Below are positions 1 to 6,882 of a DNA stretch of 38,371 bases, one piece after another (within the stretch, counting starts at the first letter, position 1; each line of letters opens with the position of its first letter). Under the pieces are notes generated by a model, which made no database searches, was not told the DNA's origin, and saw only the letters and a program-made list of their open reading frames with translations. Position numbers and translations under genes: made by a program. The stretch comes from Desulfobacteraceae bacterium (GTDB taxonomy: Bacteria > Desulfobacterota > DSM-4660 > Desulfatiglandales > Desulfatiglandaceae): assembly GCA_016783065.1 (NCBI GenBank), contig JADHXI010000011.1, positions 1 to 38,371 on the forward strand, given 5' to 3'.

Positions 1-2
1 CG

Positions 3-428
3 ATTGAAGTAGACTCCTGCATTGGGGCCTGCATGCTAATCCGGAAAAAGGCCATTGACAAAGCAGGATTCCTTGACGATCGATATTTCTTTTTTCTTGA
101 GGAAACAGATTGGGCCTACAGGATGAAGAAGGCCGGATGGAAAATCTGTTTTGTTCCTGCTGCAAAAATATTCCATGCCCAGGGGAAAAGCGTAGGGACC
201 AGGGCAGATGCCAGGGTTATGTTCTATCGTTCCAGGTATGCCTTTTTCAAGAAATGGCACCCGGGGTCTTATCCTCTTGTATGTTTGGTAATTTTTTCCC
301 GTCTGCTGATAAATACCCTCCTTTCACTTTTGGGCGTCGCACTGACCCTTTGTCTGAAAAGGAATCTGAACAGAAAGCTCATCGTTTACGCGCAACTGAT
401 TGTATGGCATATAAGAGGATGTCCCTGA
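3..428 (+). CDS. Glycosyltransferase family 2, C-terminal part (cut by left edge)
   Basis: The reading frame is open from base 3, ahead of the first ATG at 33, so the gene starts outside the window. The visible part reads IGACMLIRK, then GFLDDRYFFFLEETDWAYRM. This is the C-terminal half of the GT-A fold of rhamnosyltransferase-type GT2 enzymes, where the 'FLEETD(W)' acidic motif lies near the acceptor site. A hydrophobic stretch (LVCLVIFSRLLINTLLSLLG) follows and probably associates with the membrane. The family transfers sugars from nucleotide donors to growing LPS or polysaccharide chains on the cytoplasmic face. A second glycosyltransferase follows 154 bases downstream, so it is probably part of an LPS/O-antigen cluster. 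The exact sugar cannot be told. The ATG at 33 is internal to the conserved domain and is not the real start. Confidence 0.85.
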   Translation: MEVDSCIGACMLIRKKAIDKAGFLDDRYFFFLEETDWAYRMKKAGWKICFVPAAKIFHAQGKSVGTRADARVMFYRSRYAFFKKWHPGSYPLVCLVIFSRLLINTLLSLLGVALTLCLKRNLNRKLIVYAQLIVWHIRGCP

Positions 429-582
429 GAATTAGGAAGTGGTTGAGTGGTTTATTATTATGCGGAGTTTGAACAGGAGGGTGTGGTGATTAAGGTAAGG
501 GGGAAAAGATACTTTTTGTTTGAGGGTATACTTTGTGCTATGCAGGCAATCAGAGTGTTCTTGGTAAGGCGGAGTAAATCCC

Positions 583-1359
583 ATGGATTCGGAAGCGGAC
601 AAACGCTTATCAGTATGTATCATTTGCTATAATGAGGCACGGAATATCAGGAGATGTCTCGATAGTATTAAATGGGTCGACGAGATTGTTATTGTAGACT
701 CCATGAGCAGTGATGATACCGTGAATATTGCCCGGCAATACACCGGTTCTATATTCCAGAGATCGTGGACAGGGTATGCGGATCAAAAGAACTTTGCCCT
801 TTCAAAAGCCCGCGGCAACTGGGTATTGAGCCTTGATGCCGATGAAGAGGTCACGCCGGTATTGCGTGATGAGATCTTGACTGAGATCGATAAGGCGACG
901 GCAAAGAATGGGTACCGGATGCCTCGGCGGTCATTTTATCAAGGGAGATGGATAAATCACAGTGGCTTTTACCCTGACCGACAGCTTCGGCTTTTCAGGC
1001 GGAACAAAGGTCGATGGGTAGGAGGCCGCGTACACGAGAGAGTGGAGATTGAGGGGAGCATCGGAGACCTTAAAAACGATCTCTTACACTATCCTTATCA
1101 GGGCGTCATCTCAGGGCAGCTTCAGACTGTGGACAACTTTTCCGGCTTGATAGCTTCAGACAGGCATGAGAAGGGAGAGCGTTTCCATTTGTCGCTCCTT
1201 CTATTACGTCCTTTGTTCAAATTCCTTGAGGTCTATCTCTTGAAACGGGGTATATCAGACGGTGTGCCAGGGTTAATCATAGCAGTCACTTCCGCCTATG
1301 CTGTGTTTGTGCGTTACGTCAAGATCAGGGAGATAGAGAAGAAGCTTGGGAACCAGTAG
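583..1359 (+). CDS. WaaE/KdtX-like family 2 glycosyltransferase (LPS core)
   Basis: 258 residues, close to the usual length of the WaaE/KdtX family (LPS core beta-1,4-glucosyltransferase type). The GT-A nucleotide-binding fold starts at residue 9 (LSVCIICYNEARNIRRCLDS), with VDSMSSDDT near 39-46 and the DxD-like metal site LSLDADEEV near 82-90. YADQKNFAL around 66-73 is typical of this subfamily. The C-terminus has hydrophobic segments (LLLRPLFKFLEVYLL; GLIIAVTSAYAVFVRYV) consistent with peripheral membrane binding. The ATG at 583 is preceded at suitable spacing by AAGGCGGAG. It probably adds a hexose to the inner core on the cytoplasmic face. The family call is firm; the exact linkage is inferred. 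Confidence 0.85.
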   Translation: MDSEADKRLSVCIICYNEARNIRRCLDSIKWVDEIVIVDSMSSDDTVNIARQYTGSIFQRSWTGYADQKNFALSKARGNWVLSLDADEEVTPVLRDEILTEIDKATAKNGYRMPRRSFYQGRWINHSGFYPDRQLRLFRRNKGRWVGGRVHERVEIEGSIGDLKNDLLHYPYQGVISGQLQTVDNFSGLIASDRHEKGERFHLSLLLLRPLFKFLEVYLLKRGISDGVPGLIIAVTSAYAVFVRYVKIREIEKKLGNQ

Positions 1360-1383
1360 GGGGTCTATCCGGAATTTGTTGAA

Positions 1384-1402
1384 GCCTTTCTAAGGCCGTT
1401 TT
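1384..1402 (+). terminator. Possible weak terminator after the WaaE-like gene
   Basis: A short hairpin, GCCTT-TCT-AAGGC, is followed by CGTTTTC. It lies between the ends of the convergent WaaE-like and GT-C genes, where a terminator is expected. The stem is only five pairs and the T run is short, so support is weak. Confidence 0.3.
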
Positions 1403-1437
1403 CACACAAAACAGGGATCTCTTTTCTTCTGAAATAA

Positions 1438-3069
1438 TCAACGTTCGGGCCCTAAGCTGAAAAGGATCAGTTTTCCCGTATCCGGGTGACTCCAGGTTCC
1501 CAGCTCTTTAAGATCCCGCTGGTTCTTTGTTTTTAGAAAATCAAACCCGCCTTTTGGCCAGGCCCTCTCTTCCCACAAGAAATACTTCACTCTTTCTTTT
1601 CTAAGGCGATGGACAAATCTCCCGTAGCTTTTGAACATTGTTTCCTCGAATATTGTCGCCTCGAGATCGAAATTGGTCATGGGACATGGAGCCCCTTCAT
1701 ATTTCAAATTGGCATAGAAGGGGGTCCAATTTGGCGTACGCAAAGATTTGACAATCTTTGTCACATTCTCGTTTCCCTCTCTATGGGCAATGAGTTCCCC
1801 TATTTCTTTGAAAACAACCTTGTCTTCCTCTCTCGGTTTCAAATTCTTGGGCAAAGCAACCGCCAAAATCAGAAAGCATAAGAGAGCGAGAGCAGTAGAT
1901 TGCTTCAAATGAAACTTTGATCTTATAAGGAGCGCACTCTTTTCCAGACCGAACCCGAAAGCCAAAAAGCATGGCAGGACAAAAATCGGCCAGAACCGGT
2001 CAAACATCATCCAAGTCTGGATCACATGCAGATACAACAGTATAAACACAAAAAAAGCGATAAGGGACAAATAAAGAACACGCCGGTCTTCCTTTAAACA
2101 CCGCCAAATACCTCCAAGGCCGAGGAGAAACAGGATAAAAGGGAGATAAAAATAGGCCCTGATCATATATTTCACAAGGGTTCCGAGGGCAATAAGCCAG
2201 GTTAGATGCCGTGCCTTGTGTAAGAAGTGCGATACACCTTCGGCTAAAGGCTGGGCCATCAATTCAGATAGGTTTGATCTGAGAATTTCGTATTCAATAA
2301 AAGGTGCCGAGAGTTTATTCCCCACCTCAGTCAATCGAATGGTATCAACAAGCGATGCTTCAAGAAACAGCGTCCCGCAGAGGGCAAATGCCAAGATGAG
2401 TGCAAAGGGCATGGAAAAGATTGCGAACTTTTTGATCCGTTTTTCCTGGGGCACGGCTAACAGGTATGCGCAGGTTACGAAGATAAATAGAATGGCTTCG
2501 ATCCTTGCCCAGGAGGCCATCAGAAAAGAGAGACAGCTTAAAAGGAGTGGAAGACGGTAATTCTTGTCACCTGGCTTAATAAAAAAGTATAAACCGGTTG
2601 CGAGAAAAAACCAGCATATGGGCCCCCTCACCACATCCGCGCTTATTCCAACAAAAACAGGAAGGATCGCAAAAACCAGCACGCCCAATGTGCTAATATT
2701 CTTGTCAAAAAAGCGTCTGAATAGAAAATAGATGGGGATTAGGGTGATTGAACCGAAAAAAAGTGAGACGGATTTGGCTGCAACAATCCAATCGTGAAAT
2801 ATTGTATATGCTCCAGCGATAAAGAATGGATAATTTGAGAGAAAACCTATGTTGCATGAAGTAAGGCTATTCCACTCACCGTAATAGATGGCCCTCGCCT
2901 GGTGGATATAATATACCCCGTCAGGATTGACAATAAAGGTGTACTGGCTGGCAAAAAAGCGTATAACAAGACCGAGAATAAATATCAGGGCAATTTCCCT
3001 TGCCCCTACCCACCCGGGATCATTGGAACTGCCATTGGAAAAAGTAGTATGGGGCAGTGATGGTATCAT
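1438..3069 (-). CDS. GT-C superfamily membrane glycosyltransferase (PMT/GT39-like)
   Basis: 543 residues with about ten or more hydrophobic segments in the N-terminal two thirds, then a soluble C-terminal part of about 130 residues. The first periplasmic loop contains NPDGVYYIHQARAIYYGEW (near 48-66). It carries the acidic residue followed by an 'ARA..YG.W' stretch that PMT_2/ArnT-like GT-C enzymes use for catalysis on a polyprenyl-phosphate sugar. Such enzymes act on the outer face of the inner membrane, adding sugars to glycolipids or proteins. The gene is convergent with the WaaE-like gene and divergent from the GT4 gene at 3411, so it is probably a single transcription unit. Specificity is unknown. 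It is one of four GT-C type proteins in the window. Confidence 0.75.
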   Translation of the reverse strand: MIPSLPHTTFSNGSSNDPGWVGAREIALIFILGLVIRFFASQYTFIVNPDGVYYIHQARAIYYGEWNSLTSCNIGFLSNYPFFIAGAYTIFHDWIVAAKSVSLFFGSITLIPIYFLFRRFFDKNISTLGVLVFAILPVFVGISADVVRGPICWFFLATGLYFFIKPGDKNYRLPLLLSCLSFLMASWARIEAILFIFVTCAYLLAVPQEKRIKKFAIFSMPFALILAFALCGTLFLEASLVDTIRLTEVGNKLSAPFIEYEILRSNLSELMAQPLAEGVSHFLHKARHLTWLIALGTLVKYMIRAYFYLPFILFLLGLGGIWRCLKEDRRVLYLSLIAFFVFILLYLHVIQTWMMFDRFWPIFVLPCFLAFGFGLEKSALLIRSKFHLKQSTALALLCFLILAVALPKNLKPREEDKVVFKEIGELIAHREGNENVTKIVKSLRTPNWTPFYANLKYEGAPCPMTNFDLEATIFEETMFKSYGRFVHRLRKERVKYFLWEERAWPKGGFDFLKTKNQRDLKELGTWSHPDTGKLILFSLGPER

Positions 3070-3410
3070 GCTAAAATAGTCTCAAAATTATCCTCCAGCA
3101 GACGGAGACTAAATGGATCTGGTTGTACAGAGCGATGGACTTTGATAAAAAGGGGCCTTCTTATGGCAAGGAGTATATGGAAAATGAAAATGAGTGTCAA
3201 TAATACAGGCCATCTTCCTGATCCCTTAAACCCCTGTTCACCACGAAAACACGAAGCACACGAAGAAGCAACTGTTGAATGAGATTCTTCGTGCTTCTTT
3301 CTGGTCTTAGTGGTTTAATATATTGGAGACCCTGACCTTTGAACCTTGAATCCCCCTGTAAGCGGGAAACCTGGCACCGATCACTTTAGATATTGGCAGA
3401 TATTGCAGAT
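3070..3410. other. Divergent intergenic region
   Basis: About 340 bases between the GT-C gene (minus) and the GT4 gene (plus). It must hold promoters for both, but no convincing -35/-10 pair stood out. Apart from the CACGAAG-family repeat I see no gene; short open frames here show no recognisable protein. Confidence 0.5.
3237..3318. repeat. Small inverted-repeat element of the CACGAAG family
   Basis: The left arm, CCACGAAAACACGAAGCACA and on to CGAAGAA, is matched by an imperfect reverse complement on the right (TTCTTCGTGCTTC...GTCTTAGTGGTTTA), with about 17 bases between. The arms consist of degenerate 8-base units (CACGAAGN). The repeat lies between two divergent genes. The same CCAC..AA..CAC.AAG.CAC pattern flanks the GxxExxY gene near 35.3-35.8 kb, so this may be an empty copy of the same element. 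Confidence 0.65.
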
Positions 3411-4550
3411 ATGAAAATCGCAGTTGTTATTCCTAAATATGGTTTGGTTGGGGGGGCTGAGGGCTTTGCATATGAGCTGACGGAGAGGCTGGCCATGCGC
3501 AGCCGTTTTGAAATCCATCTGTTCGCAAATCAGTGGCGTCAGGGAAGGGCCGCAATTGTTTTCCACAAGGTCCCGATATTTATATTTCCTCGTTTCCTGC
3601 GGCAAATCAGTTTTGCATATTTTGCAAACAGAAAGATCGGGCTTGACGAATTTGATCTGGTCCATAGCCACGACCGGATATTTCGGATGCACCTCCTTAC
3701 AATGCATGGCATCCCTCATAAGAGATGGATCAGAGCGGCGAGAAATAAGCGTCTGAACCTCTTTGACAGATCTATGGCCTGGGTGGAGAGCAGGGGCTTG
3801 AAGGGACCGCATATTCCGATGGTTCTACCTGTCTCAACTCTTGTAAAGAATGAACTCCTCAGTGTATACGATATCCCGGAGTCGAAAATGCACGTGATTC
3901 ACCCAGGAGTCTCTTTAAAACGCTTTTCCTCTCTTGACAGGAAAAACTGCCGGCTCCATATTCGAAGGCGCCATGGTCTTTCTGAATCGGACGTTGTGGT
4001 TCTTTTCGTGGGGATGAACTTTGAGATCAAACGGCTTAAACTGGTCATTGAGGGCGTAGCTAAACTGATCATGGAGGAAAAGAGAGGGTCGAGCCTGAAG
4101 GTGCTGGTAGTGGGGAAAGGGAATAGTGCCTCATACCAGGCCCTGGCTCGTGATTTGGGTATAACTGACCGGGTGATTTTTGCCGGAGTGACACACGAGG
4201 TGGAAAAATACTACCTCGCCAGTGATCTTTTTGCCATGCCTTCCCAGTTCGATACCTTTGGGATGGCCGTCCTTGAGGCAATGGCGGCCGGGCTGCCGGT
4301 TATTATCACCGAGAAAGTGGGCGCTAAAGACCTTGTAACAGATGGTGTTCAAGGTTTTGTTCTCGGAGAAGAGGCCGCTCCCTCTGATTTTGGCGGGAAG
4401 ATCTCTTCCCTTTTAATAAAAGAGAATCGTCTGAAAATGGGAGAGATGGCCCACAAGACAGCACTCCAGCATAGCTGGGACAGGGTGGCAGATGAGATGG
4501 AAGATATGTACACGATGCAACAAGGGCTTGACTATGGGACTGGAGATTGA
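3411..4550 (+). CDS. Glycosyltransferase family 4 (WaaG-like, GT-B fold)
   Basis: 379 residues from the ATG at 3411. The ORF track begins at a TTG at 3393, but MKIAVVIPKYGLVGGAEGFA is the natural start of the fold, with the glycine-rich donor-proximal loop. HSHDRIF lies in the N-terminal Rossmann domain. VVVLFVGMNFEIKRLK opens the C-terminal domain, and LFAMPSQFDTFGMAVLEAMA carries the EX7E-type motif of retaining GT4 enzymes. The length matches LPS core glucosyltransferase WaaG. It probably transfers a hexose from a nucleotide sugar to the LPS core in the cytoplasm. The neighbours are LPS-type genes. The family is clear; the substrate is not. Confidence 0.85.
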   Translation: MKIAVVIPKYGLVGGAEGFAYELTERLAMRSRFEIHLFANQWRQGRAAIVFHKVPIFIFPRFLRQISFAYFANRKIGLDEFDLVHSHDRIFRMHLLTMHGIPHKRWIRAARNKRLNLFDRSMAWVESRGLKGPHIPMVLPVSTLVKNELLSVYDIPESKMHVIHPGVSLKRFSSLDRKNCRLHIRRRHGLSESDVVVLFVGMNFEIKRLKLVIEGVAKLIMEEKRGSSLKVLVVGKGNSASYQALARDLGITDRVIFAGVTHEVEKYYLASDLFAMPSQFDTFGMAVLEAMAAGLPVIITEKVGAKDLVTDGVQGFVLGEEAAPSDFGGKISSLLIKENRLKMGEMAHKTALQHSWDRVADEMEDMYTMQQGLDYGTGD

Positions 4551-4563
4551 TTATCGTTGATTG

Positions 4564-4605
4564 TTACCCCGGTTAAATAGCCCGAAGGGATTTAACAGGG
4601 TAAAA
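4564..4605. repeat. REP-like palindrome after the GT4 gene
   Basis: TTACCCCGGTTAAAT and ATTTAACAGGGTAA form a long imperfect stem around a loop containing AGCCCGAAGGG. It sits just downstream of the GT4 gene and at the tail of a degraded minus-strand gene. There is no proper T run, so it looks more like a REP/BIME-type palindrome than a terminator, though it may block transcription from either side. Confidence 0.55.
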
Positions 4606-5337
4606 TTGTTGATTGTTGGAGCGAAGGGGAAAACCCAATACATCGGGGAAAAGCGATAGAAGAGCAAAAAACAGAGGTTCAAACAGTAAAGAGCAAACAG
4701 CAAATACCGCAAGGTGGGAATGAATTCTACTTTTTGCGTGGGCGTTACGAGAACAAGTACGGGAATATTCTAAAGCAGATTCTTGAAATCTGGGTCTGTC
4801 CTGTAAAGGTAATGAGGTTGTTTGCTCCATGCGTTCTTTCAGGGCTCTAACGTTTCCTGATGCGAAGAGCCATCCCAGTTTATGCTCACGAACTCGACGC
4901 GCTATGAGCCCTTCGTCTGAAACTATTACCATTTTGCCAGCAACAGTTGAGACTGAAACTACCCCACTGGATCCGAAATGCTTCACATAGGGGAGCAGAA
5001 CAACATCACTGGCACAAAAACACAACTTCTCCTCAGTATCCGAGACAAAGCGATTAAGAACTGGCGCAGTTCCTCGTCTCTTTAATTGCTCAAGAGCATT
5101 TGTGATTTCCGAATCATTCTTGGTTTGGCCGGCACACAATAGCAACATTCGAGAATTGTCAGATGAGGCCAGCATGGCGCGGATGACCAGATGCAGTCCT
5201 TTTCTTCGATTACCTATGCCGTAGTTGAGAAAAACAGTCCTACCCTCGGGAATCTCCAAGGCTTTCCGATTTTCGTCATGTGCCTGGGAGAATGCATCCC
5301 TCAAACCCTCTCTTGAGAAATTCGGAACTGTCTTGCA
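4573..5337 (-). pseudogene. Truncated GT4 glycosyltransferase remnant (C-terminal domain only)
   Basis: Translation from the minus strand gives IPEGRTVFLNYGIGNRRKGL, then VSDTEEKLCFCASDVVLLPY and SSGVVSVSTVAGKMVIVSDE. This is the donor-binding C-terminal domain of a GT4 enzyme. The ORF track starts at a TTG at 5304. The frame is open only to a stop at about 5335-5337, and the N-terminal acceptor domain is missing. Beyond RFQESALEYSRTC, where GT4 proteins normally end, the frame continues for about 55 residues of protein-unlike sequence (HLAVFAVCSLLFEPLFFALL), suggesting loss of the original stop. It is flanked by a REP-like palindrome and an octamer-repeat inverted pair. It is most likely a decayed gene, though a domain-only protein cannot be fully excluded. 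Confidence 0.7.
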
Positions 5338-5429
5338 TTACGACTGGTTCGAAAGGTTTAATTCAAAAATAGAAATCCTGGTCCTCAGGGCCAGGTCAGA
5401 GATAAATGGCTCTGCCTTACAGGATTGAC

Positions 5430-5573
5430 CTGGAGTATTGGAGTGATGGAGTACTGGAGTACTGGAAAAACCATAAAAGGCAGTGAGTTTTTAGGAACTG
5501 GGTTTGTCTATTACCTCCATAGGTGATCAGGTAGCTCTTTCAACACTCCATCACTCCAATACTCCATCACTCC
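5430..5573. repeat. Inverted pair of GGAGTA-type octamer tandem repeats
   Basis: The left arm (5430-5465) is TGGAGTAT/TGGAGTGA/TGGAGTAC/TGGAGTAC. The right arm (5544-5573) is the reverse complement type, CACTCCATCACTCCAATACTCC. The string TGGAGTATTGGAGTGATGGA is found in both arms in opposite orientation. The spacer of about 78 bases has no evident gene. The whole is a fold-back structure of about 144 bases lying exactly between two gene remnants. Confidence 0.75.
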
Positions 5574-5595
5574 TTGCGCCAATCAAATTGCAGTA

Positions 5596-5613
5596 GACTA
5601 AATCCCCTCCGGG
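5596..5613. repeat. Short hairpin ATCCCC-TCC-GGGGAT
   Basis: A perfect six-pair stem with a three-base loop just ahead of the decayed gene at 5614. It has no T run. It may be the end of the neighbouring repeat element or a mutational scar; function unknown. Confidence 0.35.
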
Positions 5614-5997
5614 GATAACCAAAGCCGAGTCCTCTGGGCCCGGATCTTTACTCATGACAGAAAGGACTGGCATATTTCGATCAAAGCGGAAATGAACCGT
5701 GACCTTTTAGCCAAATTATACCAGTGGGCCAGGGAATATCCTATTGATGTTATTTTTTCCTATCTCTCCGGAGACAATGTGGCCCTTTGGCAAACAGCCT
5801 TTTTATTCATCGTCCCAGCGAGGTTTTTCCAGCCAATAGCGAATTTTTCAAGGCCTATAGGAAAGATCCGAACACAGCCTACGTCCAGGAGAGAGGTTCC
5901 GACTTTGATTATCCCAAAGGCAATTTGACTAAATGATATTTTATAGGTCATGGAGTGCTGACCTATCCCAAAGAAAAACCCCGAAGCCTTTAGCATT
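5614..5997 (+). pseudogene. Frameshifted gene remnant, possibly glycosyltransferase (CgeB-like)
   Basis: Two protein-like segments lie in different frames. In the frame of 5692, RIFTHDRKDWHISIKAEMNR then LLAKLYQWAREYPIDVIFSY ends near SGDNV. It resembles the N-terminal region of CgeB-type glycosyltransferases, which often carry 'MN..L......D..F.YLS'. From about 5805, another frame reads PSEVFPANSEFFKAYRKDPN and ERGSDFDYPKGNLTK before a stop, then GHGVLTYPKEKPRSL. The 78-residue ORF in the track therefore ends in out-of-frame sequence. A frameshift plus a nonsense codon, or two unrelated fragments fused by deletion, would explain it. The second segment is not identified. It is followed closely by the intact methyltransferase gene. 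Confidence 0.5.
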
Positions 5998-6028
5998 TTG
6001 AGAGGTTGGCAGGTTTGGAGGTCTAAAA

Positions 6029-6811
6029 ATGGTTACACATAAAGAGGCTGTGCATGCGCTTTATGCCACCCTTAATGAGAGACGCGCCGAGGGATCCCTC
6101 GATTCCGATAGTGAAAACGCCTTTTTGGGTAGCTGTGACCGCTGGAGCATTGCCACCAAGGAACTCAGCCGAAATCCTGAGACAGGTCGCATTCTTGATA
6201 TAGGGTCTTATGACGGAATTTTTTGCGGGGCTCTTACAAAGCTAGGGTTCCAGGTAGCGGCGCTGGATTGGCATCGCCATGTGAAGGAATCTCTCTGGCA
6301 AAGACTCGGTGTGGAGTGGCACAGGTGTCAGGTTGAGGCGGATCCAATTCCTTTTCCTGACAACAGCTTTATGGGTGTGTATATGGGCCAGGTTCTTGAA
6401 CATTTCACCTATTCCCCTCGCAAACCGTTGGCGGAGATCCGACGGGTTCTCAAACCTGGAGGGTTGTTGGTGGTGGATGTTCCAAATGTGGGTGAACTAC
6501 ATAACTACTATCGGCTTCTCCGGGGAAAAAACATCCTCTACGATTACAAAAAACATTACATCGACGATGATCCCGAATTTTATAAAGGACGTCCCTATTT
6601 TAACCGTCACAATCACGAATTCACTCGGCGGGATTTATGTGTCCTTGCTGAGAGTTGCGGCTTTCAAGTTGTCAAGATAGCATACATTAGATCCCGCCGG
6701 CATGGGAAGAAGGGTTTGCGGCGGCTGGGGTTACCCTTTACGGCACTTCGGGATATGATTCCCCTGTTCCGCAAGAGCATTATGCTTACCGCTCAAAAGC
6801 CTATTGAGTAG
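6029..6811 (+). CDS. Class I SAM-dependent methyltransferase
   Basis: 260 residues. Motif I, GRILDIGSYDGIF, is at about 53-65 (SAM-binding loop, slightly altered from GxGxG), and the acidic end of strand beta2 follows at VAALDW. IPFPDNSFMGVYMGQVLEHF is the usual motif II/post-II region of Methyltransf_11-type enzymes, and LAEIRRVLKPGGLLVVDVPN is motif III. The ATG at 6029 has GGAGG eight to nine bases upstream. The target is probably a sugar, lipid intermediate or glycan end, as expected from its place among glycosyltransferase genes; this is inference. It is convergent with arnT. Confidence 0.8.
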   Translation: MVTHKEAVHALYATLNERRAEGSLDSDSENAFLGSCDRWSIATKELSRNPETGRILDIGSYDGIFCGALTKLGFQVAALDWHRHVKESLWQRLGVEWHRCQVEADPIPFPDNSFMGVYMGQVLEHFTYSPRKPLAEIRRVLKPGGLLVVDVPNVGELHNYYRLLRGKNILYDYKKHYIDDDPEFYKGRPYFNRHNHEFTRRDLCVLAESCGFQVVKIAYIRSRRHGKKGLRRLGLPFTALRDMIPLFRKSIMLTAQKPIE

Positions 6812-6882
6812 AATATTTGGAAAAGGTAAGGTCGGAGGTCTACCTTCAGCCATTTATGAATGGGGAAACAACCATTGTTTCA

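Noticed and set aside
447-632. 61-codon plus-strand ORF between two GT2 genes
   Set aside because: Overlaps the well supported start of the WaaE-like gene and matches no family; likely chance.
3393-3410. TTG start of the GT4 gene given in the ORF track
   Set aside because: The following ATG at 3411 begins directly with the conserved first strand MKIAVVIPKYG; the extra six residues fall in direct repeat GCAGATATT.
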